Shown here: positions 8,584-17,234 of the stretch, in pieces
How the letters are laid out: every line of letters begins with the position of its first letter
How positions within the stretch are numbered: the first letter of the stretch is position 1
NCBI GenBank assembly: GCA_049585195.1
Contig: JBAUZG010000312.1
Location: 1-64,000, forward strand
Direction of reading: 5' to 3'
Origin: KBS-96 sp049585195
GTDB taxonomy: Bacteria > Acidobacteriota > Terriglobia > Bryobacterales > Bryobacteraceae
Length of the DNA: 64,000 nt
Notes under the pieces: model-generated
What the model saw: the letters and a program-made list of their open reading frames with translations, nothing else
Databases searched by the model: none
Told to the model about the DNA's origin: nothing
Position numbers and translations under genes: made by a program

Positions 8584-9770
8584 CCTTCATTGTCATAAGT
8601 CTCATCAAGATCGCTCTCGTCATGGCTTTCTTCATGACGACGCTCGCATACCTGCAGTGGATTGAACGAAAAGTACTCTCACACATTCAACTCCGGGTTG
8701 GACCAAGGCGAGTCGGCCCACATGGATTGCTGCAGCCACTGGCCGATGTCGTCAAGCTTCTGACGAAAGAAGATTTAATGCCATCGCACGCGAACCGGTT
8801 TTTTTACCTGCTGGCTCCGGCCATCGCCATTACACTTTGTTTGCTTTCAATCGCTGTGATTCCGTTCGGTCCGGAAATCGATGTTTTCGGATATCGCACG
8901 GAGATGCAGATTACGGACTTGAACATCGGCATTCTGTTTGTTCTCGCGATTACTTCAGTGGGCGTCTACGGCATCGCTCTTGGCGGATGGGCGTCGAACA
9001 ACAAATATTCCTTACTGGGCGGTCTGCGCAGCTCGGCACAAATGGTGAGTTATGAGCTGCCGATGTCGCTGGCGATCGTGGCTCCGCTGCTGCTGCTGAA
9101 TTCCCTTAGCTTCCGGGAGATGGTTGTGAATCAGGGCGGCTACTCTTTTGGATTCCTTCCGAGGTGGAGCGTCTTCCAAGGTCCGTGGCCGCAGATCTTC
9201 GGATTCATCATTTATTTGATTGCGGCGTTCGCTGAAACCAATCGAATTCCATTCGATCTGGCGGAAGCTGAAAACGAACTGGTAGGGGGTTATCACACCG
9301 AGTACAGCAGCATGAAATTCGCTTCCTTTTTCATGGCCGAATACGCGAATATGACGACCGCTTGCTGCATCGCCACTTTGTTGTTTCTGGGCGGATGGCA
9401 GCCCCTGTTTCCTGCTCCGTACTCGAACTTTGTTCCAGTTGTCGTTTTTCTCGCTGCTGCCGCGGTGTGCTTCATTCACGGCTTGCAACCCGCGCGCAAG
9501 AACGACAACATTACGCTTCCGATTGTTGGCGTCGCGGCGCTCATTCTTGCGGCGCTCTTTTTTGTGCCAGTACTGAACACGATACTCATTCCTGTTTTCT
9601 GGTTTGCGGGCAAAGTGGGACTGCTTCTGTTTGTCTTCATCTGGGTGCGCGGTACGCTTCCGCGTTTCCGCTACGACCAATTGATGCGTTTCACCTGGAC
9701 TTTCCTGTTTCCCGCCGCGTTGATCAATTTGCTGGTGACCGGGCTTCTGGTTGCGACTGTGAGCCGCTGA
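8580..9770 (+). CDS. nuoH: NADH-quinone oxidoreductase subunit H
   Basis: 396 residues, eight or more membrane segments. It has the ND1 signatures YLQWIERKVLSHIQLRVGPRRVGPHGLLQPLADVVKLLTKE, GWASNNKYSLLGGLRSSAQMVSYELP and FAETNRIPFDLAEAENELVGGYHTEYSS, which line the quinone channel. It overlaps nuoG by ATGA. Only 11 bases separate it from nuoJ, so nuoI, which normally sits here, is missing. Confidence 0.97.
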   Translation: MTFIVISLIKIALVMAFFMTTLAYLQWIERKVLSHIQLRVGPRRVGPHGLLQPLADVVKLLTKEDLMPSHANRFFYLLAPAIAITLCLLSIAVIPFGPEIDVFGYRTEMQITDLNIGILFVLAITSVGVYGIALGGWASNNKYSLLGGLRSSAQMVSYELPMSLAIVAPLLLLNSLSFREMVVNQGGYSFGFLPRWSVFQGPWPQIFGFIIYLIAAFAETNRIPFDLAEAENELVGGYHTEYSSMKFASFFMAEYANMTTACCIATLLFLGGWQPLFPAPYSNFVPVVVFLAAAAVCFIHGLQPARKNDNITLPIVGVAALILAALFFVPVLNTILIPVFWFAGKVGLLLFVFIWVRGTLPRFRYDQLMRFTWTFLFPAALINLLVTGLLVATVSR

Positions 9771-9781
9771 CGGAGATCGAC

Positions 9782-10282
9782 ATGGATACGGTCCTCTTTT
9801 TTATCTTTGCCATTTTCTCTGTTGTGTGCGGTTTGAACCTCGTGCTGCAGAAGCATCCGATTTCGAGCGCCTTGTCGCTGATCGGAGTGATGGGTTCGCT
9901 GGCGGTTCTCTACCTGCTGCTGGGAGCCGAGTTTTTGGCAGCAGCGCAGCTCATTGTGTACGCCGGCGCCATCATGGTGCTGTTTGTGTTCGTCATCATG
10001 CTTCTGAATGCAGGGGCTGAGAAGCCGAGCGACAAATCGTGGTTCGCACAGATTGCGGGTTTGCCTCTTCTGCTGGCTTTCGTCGTCATGATGGGTTTTG
10101 TGATTACAGCGTTTCTGCGCCCTCTGCGAGTGGTCCACTTCGGGTCGTGGGTAGGAGGCTCGGCGCTGGGGATTGGCCGGGTGCTCTTCACTCAATACTT
10201 GCTTCCGTTCGAGGTTACGTCCGTTCTTATTCTGATTGCCATTGTCGGCGCAATCGTTCTGGCGAGAAAGGAGATCGATTAG
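9782..10282 (+). CDS. nuoJ: NADH-quinone oxidoreductase subunit J
   Basis: 166 residues with five membrane segments. Typical features are LVLQKHPISSALSLIGVMGSLAVLYLLLGAEFLAAAQLIVYAGAIMVLFVFVIMLLN and the C-terminal YLLPFEVTSVLILIAIVGAIVLARKE. The frame is open far upstream inside nuoH, but family alignment and spacing to nuoH fix the start at ATG 9782, just after a CGGAG. It is an ND6-type membrane-arm subunit. Confidence 0.96.
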   Translation: MDTVLFFIFAIFSVVCGLNLVLQKHPISSALSLIGVMGSLAVLYLLLGAEFLAAAQLIVYAGAIMVLFVFVIMLLNAGAEKPSDKSWFAQIAGLPLLLAFVVMMGFVITAFLRPLRVVHFGSWVGGSALGIGRVLFTQYLLPFEVTSVLILIAIVGAIVLARKEID

Positions 10283-10284
10283 AC

Positions 10285-10593
10285 GTGGCTCACGTTCCTC
10301 TTTCCTGGTATCTGATTCTCAGCTCGATCCTGTTCGTTTTGGGTGTTGCGGGCTTCATCTATCGGAAGAACATCATCACGGCGTACATGTCGATCGAGCT
10401 TATGCTCAACGCAGTGAACCTATCGTTTGTGAGCTTCTCGTATCAGTTGCGGCGGGTTGACGGACATATCTACGCATTTTTCGTCATGGTGGTGGCGGCG
10501 GCCGAAGCAGTTGTCGGCCTAGCGATCATTTTGACCGTATTCAAGAATCGCTCGACGCTTCAAATCGACGAAATCGATTCGATGAAGCTGTAG
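10285..10593 (+). CDS. nuoK: NADH-quinone oxidoreductase subunit K
   Basis: 102 residues, three membrane segments, the ND4L-type membrane-arm subunit. It begins at GTG 10285, with AAAGGAG about 11 bases upstream inside the end of nuoJ. Conserved glutamates are in the second helix (SIELMLNAVNL) and third helix (AAAEAVVGLAI). Length matches the family almost exactly. The open frame extends upstream, but that part is a shadow of nuoJ. Confidence 0.96.
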   Translation: MAHVPLSWYLILSSILFVLGVAGFIYRKNIITAYMSIELMLNAVNLSFVSFSYQLRRVDGHIYAFFVMVVAAAEAVVGLAIILTVFKNRSTLQIDEIDSMKL

Positions 10594-10605
10594 CTCGTCT
10601 ATCAC

Positions 10606-12444
10606 ATGAATCTCTGGCTAATACTGCTGTTTCCGCTTCTCGGGTTTTTGATCAACGGACTGTTTGGCCGGCGCCTCGCGAAAGCGGCAGTGAATGTGAT
10701 TGCCGTAGGCTCAGTGGCAGCATCGCTGGCCTATGTGATTTGGGCTCTTGCCGCTCTTTATCCCATGGCCACGCCGCATTCGGAAGCTTATTTTTCGTGG
10801 ATTCGGAGCGCGAATTTTCGTATTGACTTCGATCTGACGGTCGACCGCCTATCGGCTGTGATGCTGCTAATTGTCACGGGAGTTGGCCTCATCATTCACA
10901 TTTATTCGATCGGCTACATGGAGCACGAAGAAGGATACGCGCGCTTCTTCTGTTACATGAACCTGTTCATGTTTTTCATGCTCACTCTGGTTCTCGCCTC
11001 CAACTTCCTGCTGATGTTTGTTGGCTGGGAAGGGGTGGGGCTGTGCAGCTATCTGCTGATTGGCTTTTATTTCCTCGAGAATTTTGCGAACGACGCGGGC
11101 AAGAAGGCTTTTGTGGTGACTCGGATTGGGGACTTTGGCTTCCTGCTGGGCATGCTGCTTCTGGTAGTGACGTTCCATACGCTCGATTTCAGCCGGCTTG
11201 CGAACGCTGTTGCGTTACTTGGGACGGAGACTCATGCCGGCGTATTGACTGCGATTACTCTGCTGCTGTTTGCGGGCGCAGTGGGGAAGTCGGCACAATT
11301 TCCGCTGTACGTCTGGCTGCCTGACGCGATGGCCGGCCCAACTCCGGTTTCCGCCTTAATTCACGCGGCCACGATGGTGACGGCGGGTGTTTACATGGTG
11401 GCGCGGGCCTCATTTCTATACGGCCACACGCCTATCAGTTTGCACTTGGTGGCTCTGATCGGATTGTTCACGGCTGCGTTTGCCGCGACCATCGCCGTGG
11501 CACAGAACGACATCAAGAAAGTTTTCGCTTACTCGACTGTGTCCCAGCTTGGTTACATGTTTCTCGGGCTCGGTGTGGGCGCTTACTCGACGGGCATCTT
11601 TCATATCATGACGCACGCCTTCTTTAAGGCTCTGCTATTCCTGGGCGCGGGCAGCGTGATTCATTCGCTTTCCGGTGAACAGGATTTGAGGCACATGGGA
11701 GGTCTGCGGAAAGCGATGCCTATTACGTTCATCACGCTGCTGGCGGCAAGCCTGGCCATTTCGGGCATTCCTCCCTTCGCGGGCTTTTTCAGTAAGGATG
11801 CGATATTACTTGCCGCCTACCAATATTCTCCCTGGATGTATTGGGTGGGCGTGATAACGGCCGGTCTGACCGCGTTTTATATATTTCGCGCGTTCTTTCT
11901 GGCTTTCGTGGGCGAATACCGGGGCCATCATCATCCGCATGAATCGCCTGCCGTGATGACACTTCCACTGATTGTGCTGGCGTTGCTTTCGACCGGAGGC
12001 GGCTTTCTCGACGTCACTAAATGGTTGGAGCCGATGTACCCTCACATCGAAGGCGAGAACGTGAGACTCATGATGTTCTCCGTTCTGGCAGGGGTGATTG
12101 GCATTGGCATCGCGGCGTTCATGTATTGGATCAGGCCCGCGATTGCCCAAGCGATGGCCGAGGGCCCGCTCTATCGCTTGATCTACAACAAGTATTACGT
12201 CGATGAAATTTACGCAGCACTGATCACGAAGCCGGTTGAATTGTTTTCCCGATTCGTCCTCTGGAAAGGCGTCGACGATGTCGTCATCGACGGAGCCGTG
12301 GATGGCGGTGGCCGCCGCATCCGGGGAGTGGGCGCGATCTTTCGACGAATGCAATCCGGAGAAATTCGGAATTACGCGACCTGGGTGGTGATGGGATCCA
12401 TCATTCTACTGGTGATTCTCGGTCTGGCAGGGAGTGGCAGATGA
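10606..12444 (+). CDS. nuoL: NADH-quinone oxidoreductase subunit L
   Basis: 612 residues, a proton-pumping antiporter-like subunit with about 16 membrane helices and the lateral helix at the C-terminus. Conserved segments are WEGVGLCSYLLIGFYF, VGKSAQFPLYVWLPDAMAGPTPVSALIHAATMVTAGVYM and FFKALLFLGAGSVIH. The C-terminal YNKYYVDEIYAAL motif is typical. Its TGA overlaps the nuoM ATG by four bases. Confidence 0.97.
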   Translation: MNLWLILLFPLLGFLINGLFGRRLAKAAVNVIAVGSVAASLAYVIWALAALYPMATPHSEAYFSWIRSANFRIDFDLTVDRLSAVMLLIVTGVGLIIHIYSIGYMEHEEGYARFFCYMNLFMFFMLTLVLASNFLLMFVGWEGVGLCSYLLIGFYFLENFANDAGKKAFVVTRIGDFGFLLGMLLLVVTFHTLDFSRLANAVALLGTETHAGVLTAITLLLFAGAVGKSAQFPLYVWLPDAMAGPTPVSALIHAATMVTAGVYMVARASFLYGHTPISLHLVALIGLFTAAFAATIAVAQNDIKKVFAYSTVSQLGYMFLGLGVGAYSTGIFHIMTHAFFKALLFLGAGSVIHSLSGEQDLRHMGGLRKAMPITFITLLAASLAISGIPPFAGFFSKDAILLAAYQYSPWMYWVGVITAGLTAFYIFRAFFLAFVGEYRGHHHPHESPAVMTLPLIVLALLSTGGGFLDVTKWLEPMYPHIEGENVRLMMFSVLAGVIGIGIAAFMYWIRPAIAQAMAEGPLYRLIYNKYYVDEIYAALITKPVELFSRFVLWKGVDDVVIDGAVDGGGRRIRGVGAIFRRMQSGEIRNYATWVVMGSIILLVILGLAGSGR

Positions 12445-14024
12445 ATTTTCTCCTGATTACGCTTGCGTTGCCGCTTGCCGGGTTTTTTGCCATTCAGCTT
12501 CTGCCGCAAGATAGCAAGGCCTCGTGGCCAATGGCGCTCTTGTTCTCGGCGGCGGCTTTTCTTTTTTCGCTTGGGCTGATCGGTCCGGTTGTATCGGCTC
12601 CCACTCAACAGAGTTCCTCGATCGACGCAGTTTGGGTCGATTCGCTGAATATCCATTTCCACCTCGCCGTCGATGGGCTCAACTTGTGGCTGATTTTGCT
12701 GACGACCCTGTTGCTTCTCATTGGGATCTGGGTTGCCGACTCCTTGATCAAGGAGCGCAATAAGAACTTTTACGGTCTACTGCTGCTGTTCGAGTTTGGT
12801 CTGATCGGAGTTTTTTCGGCGGCCGACTTATTTGTGTTCTATGTGTTCTGGGAAGTGGCGCTTGTGCCGATGTATTTCATGGTTGGCGGCTGGGGCGGCT
12901 CCCGGCGCATGTACGCGGCGGTCAAGTTCTTCGTATACACATTTGCCGGTTCGGTGCTGATGCTTACCGGCATCATCTATCTCGGGACTAAAGCGGGCAC
13001 GTTCGATTACGCGCAGGTGTTGGCGGCGCTCAATAGCGGAACAGTAGCATTGAGCGCACAGGAACAGCTTCTCTTGTTTCTCGCCTTTTTCGCGGCGTTC
13101 GCGATCAAGGTCCCGATTTTTCCGTTGCATACTTGGCTACCAGTTACATATTCGGAAGCGCCTGCTACGGCCACGTTTCTAATCGCTGCCGTCATGTCGA
13201 AGATGGGCGCGTATGGGTTAATCCGCTATTGCCTTCCGTTGTTTCCGATGGGCGCGCATCGCTCGTCGGGCTGGATCGCAGTTCTAGCCATCATTGGGAT
13301 CATCTATGGCGCTTTGCTCGCCACAGTGCAAGTGAATCTAAAGAAGTTAATTGCTTACTCATCGGTTAGTCATCTCGGATTCATTGTGCTCGGTATCTTC
13401 TCGTTTCAACAGTTCGGTGCGGATGGCGCAGTATTTCAGATGCTCGCGCACGGGCTTTCGACCGGAGCTTTGTTCGTTCTTGCCGGCTATCTTGAAAAAC
13501 GCGGCCAATCGACTGCCATCGAGGACTATGGCGGAGTTGCGGTTGCCGCGCCTGGTCTCGCGACAGCATTCATGATCGCCATGCTTGCCAGCATCGGACT
13601 TCCAATGCTGTGCAATTTCATTGGCGAGTACCTGATTCTGCAAGGCGCCGCATACGCCAACTTTACGTGGGCAGTTTGGGCAGCAGTGGGCGTCATCCTC
13701 TCCGCGGTGTACATGCTGTGGATGTATCAGCGCACGTTTCTGGGCAAGCCCGACGCCGAAGTCAGCAGGTTCGCCGATCTTGGTGCGAAGGAATGGGTGC
13801 CCGTGATCCCCATGATTGTGATGATGGTTTGGCTCGGCTGCTATACACTGCCATTCTTGAGGCCGATTTCAGCGGCAAATCAGCAATTGCTGGAGCAATC
13901 GAAGATGAATTTGGAGCTCAGGGTTCGCAATAATCGCCCAGTGAACCCAGAGAACGCAGACGGCAAGACCGTCCGCGCCACCCAGGTGACCGCGGTCTTT
14001 GTGGAGACCAGCCATGCCCGGTAA
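12441..14024 (+). CDS. nuoM: NADH-quinone oxidoreductase subunit M
   Basis: 527 residues, antiporter-like subunit. Conserved segments are FYVFWEVALVPMYFMVGGWGG, FAIKVPIFPLHTWLPVTYSEAPATATFLIAAVMSKMGAYGLIRYCLPLFP and LAHGLSTGALFVLAGYLEKR. It overlaps nuoL by four bases and nuoN by 11. The ~40 residues after the last helix are variable and polar. Confidence 0.97.
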   Translation: MNFLLITLALPLAGFFAIQLLPQDSKASWPMALLFSAAAFLFSLGLIGPVVSAPTQQSSSIDAVWVDSLNIHFHLAVDGLNLWLILLTTLLLLIGIWVADSLIKERNKNFYGLLLLFEFGLIGVFSAADLFVFYVFWEVALVPMYFMVGGWGGSRRMYAAVKFFVYTFAGSVLMLTGIIYLGTKAGTFDYAQVLAALNSGTVALSAQEQLLLFLAFFAAFAIKVPIFPLHTWLPVTYSEAPATATFLIAAVMSKMGAYGLIRYCLPLFPMGAHRSSGWIAVLAIIGIIYGALLATVQVNLKKLIAYSSVSHLGFIVLGIFSFQQFGADGAVFQMLAHGLSTGALFVLAGYLEKRGQSTAIEDYGGVAVAAPGLATAFMIAMLASIGLPMLCNFIGEYLILQGAAYANFTWAVWAAVGVILSAVYMLWMYQRTFLGKPDAEVSRFADLGAKEWVPVIPMIVMMVWLGCYTLPFLRPISAANQQLLEQSKMNLELRVRNNRPVNPENADGKTVRATQVTAVFVETSHAR

Positions 14025-15483
14025 CTATCTGCCGCATGCCGCCGATTACGTACGCATTCTGCCGGAGATTATTCTTTGCATCTTTGGCATCGTTCTGATG
14101 GTGCTTGAGGCCGTTACGTCGGAGCAGCAGAAGGCGGCACTGGGCACTTTCTCGCTGGTTGGCATTCTCGCCGCGTTTTTCGGGAATCTGTACGCTTATG
14201 CGTCGGCGGGCGAAGCGTTCCATAGCATGATTATCGTCGATGGCTTCGGAACGTTCTTCCGCGGACTGGTTTTGGTCGCCGGCTTTCTGTGTACTCTCGC
14301 TTCATTTGGCTATCTTCGCCGCGAGCGCGCCGAAACCGGCGAATATTATGCGCTCATCCTGTTTTCGATGATCGGCCAGTGCATATTATCGACGGCGAAC
14401 GACCTCATTATGGTTTTCATCGGTCTGGAGATTTCGTCGATTGCCACGTATATTCTGGCTGGCTTTCTGCGCAACGACCGCCGCAACAATGAATCGGCTT
14501 TGAAGTACTTTCTTCTGGGCTCTTTCGCGACGGCTTTTCTGCTGTATGGAATTGCGTGGGTCTATGGGACAACAGGGACGACGAACCTTGACGAACTCCG
14601 CCGCATTATCGGCGATCCATCACTTGCGCCATCTCCGGTCGTGGCCGGGGTTGCGGCAGCGCTGATACTGGTTGGCTTCGCCTTCAAAGTTTCCGCGGCG
14701 CCGTTTCAAATCTGGGCTCCGGACGTTTATCAGGGTGCGTCGAGTCCGGTCACCGCTTTCATGTCGGTCTGCCCTAAGGCCGCGGCGTTCGCCATTTTTC
14801 TGCGCGTGTTTATCACCGCATTCGGTTCCCTTAGCGCACGGTGGGCGCCACTGTTGTGGGCGATCGCGCTTCTCTCGATGATTGTCGGCAACTTCGCTGC
14901 ACTCACGCAATCGAACGTGAAGCGCCTCCTCGCGTATAGCTCGATTGCGCACGCCGGCTATATTCTGGTGGCGTTTGTAGCCAACTCACAGCTTGGGATC
15001 GCGGCTGTTATGTTTTATCTCGCCTCGTACGCGCTGATGAACATCGGCGCATTTGCAGTGATTAGCCACGTTTGTTCGAAGCATGAACGTTATGTGAAAA
15101 TCGATGATCTGGCAGGCCTCGCGCGACGCGAGCCTGCTACAGCGGCGCTTCTTGCCATTTTCGTTTTCTCGCTGATCGGCGTGCCGCTAACGGGGGGATT
15201 TTTCGCGAAATTCTACGTGTTTCGTGCGGCGCTCGATTCTCATCTGGTGTGGCTGACGGTTCTCGGTTTAGCCAACAGCGCGATTGCCGCTTACTATTAC
15301 CTGAAGATTGTCGTTGCGATGTATATGCAGGAACCGGGCGAAGCGGCGGCTCAGCTCGGACCGCTGTCGCCAGGCACGCGCATCGCTATCTGGACTTCAG
15401 CTCTCGGAACGCTGGCGTTGGGTATCTTTCCGTCTCTGCTGTTGCCGTTTGTTTCGCAATCGGCGGTGAGTCTGGGACGCTGA
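14014..15483 (+). CDS. nuoN: NADH-quinone oxidoreductase subunit N
   Basis: 489 residues, antiporter-like subunit. It has GLEISSIATYILAGFLRNDRRNNESALKYFLLGSFATAFLLYGIAWVYG, FKVSAAPFQIWAPDVYQGASSPVTAFMSVCPKAAAFAIFLR and LLAYSSIAHAGYILVAF. The ATG at 14014 has a GGAG seven bases upstream and was preferred over a TTG at 13999. This is the last gene of the operon. No clear intrinsic terminator follows within the next 60 bases. Confidence 0.97.
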   Translation: MPGNYLPHAADYVRILPEIILCIFGIVLMVLEAVTSEQQKAALGTFSLVGILAAFFGNLYAYASAGEAFHSMIIVDGFGTFFRGLVLVAGFLCTLASFGYLRRERAETGEYYALILFSMIGQCILSTANDLIMVFIGLEISSIATYILAGFLRNDRRNNESALKYFLLGSFATAFLLYGIAWVYGTTGTTNLDELRRIIGDPSLAPSPVVAGVAAALILVGFAFKVSAAPFQIWAPDVYQGASSPVTAFMSVCPKAAAFAIFLRVFITAFGSLSARWAPLLWAIALLSMIVGNFAALTQSNVKRLLAYSSIAHAGYILVAFVANSQLGIAAVMFYLASYALMNIGAFAVISHVCSKHERYVKIDDLAGLARREPATAALLAIFVFSLIGVPLTGGFFAKFYVFRAALDSHLVWLTVLGLANSAIAAYYYLKIVVAMYMQEPGEAAAQLGPLSPGTRIAIWTSALGTLALGIFPSLLLPFVSQSAVSLGR

Positions 15484-15521
15484 CAGTTCCGCGTGGCAGA
15501 CCCCGAGTGTCAACTAATTTA

Positions 15522-15551
15522 TTGTTTTCGTCGAAATTAGCAGGATATACT
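15522..15551 (+). promoter_or_regulatory. Candidate promoter for the aquaporin gene
   Basis: TTGTTT (15522-15527), an 18-base spacer and TATACT (15546-15551) form a plausible sigma-70 promoter. It would give a leader of about 110 bases before the aquaporin GTG. The leader can fold into a hairpin closed by GGCAG/CTGCC around 15601-15630. Confidence 0.45.
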
Positions 15552-15670
15552 TACCGGTAATCTTCACAGCGAGTCGTTTCGTCTGTGCATGCCAAGGTAA
15601 CGGCAGCGTGCGTGGTGTGCGCTCTGCCTCATGGATGTTCATGGTAAGTAAACTTTAGCGAGGAAACCTC

Positions 15671-16411
15671 GTGTCTATCACCAAACGATCTGTTGCGGAA
15701 TTTATCGGTACCTTCTGGCTGGTATTCGGGGGATGCGGCAGTGCCGTCCTAGCGGCAGCATTCCCGAATCTAGGCATTGGTTTCGTGGGCGTGGCGTTGG
15801 CCTTTGGCCTTACGCTGCTGACAATGTGCTACGCGATCGGACACATCTCCGGTTGCCATATCAACCCTGCCGTATCGGTTGGCCTGGCTGTTGCCAAACG
15901 ATTTCCTGTGGCGGAACTGCCGGTTTATATGGTGGCCCAGGTGCTTGGCGGCTTGGCCGGAGCAGGCGTTCTGTATGTGATTGCAAGCGGGAAGCCGGGC
16001 TTTCAATTGGCGGCTGGATTTGCATCGAACGGATTTGGCGCTCACTCTCCAGGCGGCTATTCGATGGGCGCGTGCCTGGTTGCCGAGATGGTGCTTACGT
16101 TCATGTTCTTGATGATCATTCTGGGTGCGACGGACAAACGCGTGCCCGCAGGGTTCGCTCCCATCGCGATTGGCCTGGGCCTGACGTTGATTCACTTGAT
16201 CAGCATTCCCGTGACGAACACCTCAGTGAATCCGGCTCGAAGCACGGGACCGGCGGTTTTCGTCGGAGGTTGGGCTACGCAACAGCTTTGGCTGTTCTGG
16301 GTTGCGCCGATCGTAGGAGCCGCGGTTGCCGGAGTCCTTTATCCCTGGCTATCGCGAGAAACTGTTCTGGAAGAAGAGCCAGTGGTCAAGGCAACTGCTG
16401 CGTCGGCCTAG
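15671..16411 (+). CDS. aqpZ: Aquaporin Z-type water channel
   Basis: 246 residues and six membrane helices with two NPA half-helices: NPA at 65-67 and NPAR at 187-190. The selectivity-filter residues expected for a water-selective AqpZ (H175, T184, R190) are present in IHLISIPVTNTSVNPARST, so it should pass water rather than glycerol. The start is GTG 15671, preceded by GAGGA. It stands alone behind its own candidate promoter, and a palindromic repeat follows directly after the stop. Confidence 0.93.
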   Translation: MSITKRSVAEFIGTFWLVFGGCGSAVLAAAFPNLGIGFVGVALAFGLTLLTMCYAIGHISGCHINPAVSVGLAVAKRFPVAELPVYMVAQVLGGLAGAGVLYVIASGKPGFQLAAGFASNGFGAHSPGGYSMGACLVAEMVLTFMFLMIILGATDKRVPAGFAPIAIGLGLTLIHLISIPVTNTSVNPARSTGPAVFVGGWATQQLWLFWVAPIVGAAVAGVLYPWLSRETVLEEEPVVKATAASA

Positions 16412-16415
16412 GCGT

Positions 16416-16441
16416 GAAGGCCGGGCGGGCCCGTCCCTACA
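16416..16441 (+). repeat. Palindromic intergenic repeat, CCTACA type, copy 1
   Basis: A short GC-rich inverted repeat (core CCGGGCGGGCCCG) that ends in CCCTACA, directly after aqpZ. It matches the copy at 22961-22986 at 23 of 26 positions. It may act as an RNA hairpin or a scattered repetitive element; no T-run follows. Confidence 0.6.
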
Positions 16442-16486
16442 GGACTGTACACCGGTGCTTACGCTTCCGGCTCCTTAGCGAGAGAA

Positions 16487-17149
16487 TTATCGTTTGCACA
16501 TCGCTGGGTAGTTTTTCTTGAGCTCGCTCAGCTTCGGCAAGTCGTTGTACATCACATACGGGTACATTGGATTCCGCTCAACGAAATGCTGATGATACGC
16601 TTCGGCGGGATAAAAGGCCTTTAGCGGGACGACTTGCGTCACAATCGGGTGCGAGAAGACGTGTGCCTGGTCGAGTTGGGCAATGTAGGCTTGCGCCACT
16701 TTTTTCTGGTCGTCGCTGGCATAGAAAATCACGGAGCGATACTGCGTGCCGGTATCCGGACCTTGCCGGTTCAGCTCCGTCGGATCGTGCGCGACAGAGA
16801 AGAATACTTTCAGTAACTGCCCGTACGTGATCTGAGTGGGGTCGTAAGTTACTCTGACGGATTCGGCGTGTCCGGTGTCGCCATTGCTTACCAATTCGTA
16901 GTGAGCGGTTTTGGCTTCGCCGCCGCTGAAGCCGGAAACGGCGCTCTGTACACCCTTCAGGTGCTCGAACACGGCTTCAACTCCCCAGAAGCACCCTCCG
17001 GCAAACACGGCCGTTTGTGGACCTACCGCCTGGGCTGCGGGAATATCGAGCGCGGCATCCGGGAAGGATTTCAAATTTTTGGCGGAAAGCATAATGGTGG
17101 CTACCGTTGCGATAAAGAGAACGGGAAGCAATCTGACTGGTCTGTACAT
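16487..17149 (-). CDS. msrA: Peptide methionine sulfoxide reductase MsrA, exported form
   Basis: 220 residues from ATG 17149, which has GTGAGG eight bases upstream; a longer upstream frame lacks support. The catalytic site is GGCFWGVEAVF (C53), followed by VSGFSGGEAKTAHYELVSNGDTGHAESVRVTYDP and QYRSVIFY, all typical of MsrA. It reduces methionine-S-sulfoxide in proteins. The N-terminal ~23 residues (PVRLLPVLFIATVATIM) form a signal peptide or membrane anchor, so it likely works in the periplasm. A C-terminal Cys (MCKR) may be the resolving cysteine. Confidence 0.93.
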   Translation of the reverse strand: MYRPVRLLPVLFIATVATIMLSAKNLKSFPDAALDIPAAQAVGPQTAVFAGGCFWGVEAVFEHLKGVQSAVSGFSGGEAKTAHYELVSNGDTGHAESVRVTYDPTQITYGQLLKVFFSVAHDPTELNRQGPDTGTQYRSVIFYASDDQKKVAQAYIAQLDQAHVFSHPIVTQVVPLKAFYPAEAYHQHFVERNPMYPYVMYNDLPKLSELKKNYPAMCKR

Positions 17150-17234
17150 GGAGTCCTCACGACGGAAAAGAGCGGTCCTGCTTTCTATTTCGCCGGAGCC
17201 CGCCATCTGGTTAGATACTACACCTGAAAAAAAC

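Noticed and set aside
9012..9680. 222-codon minus-strand frame inside nuoH
   Set aside because: Antisense shadow, very charged, no domain; nuoH is certain.
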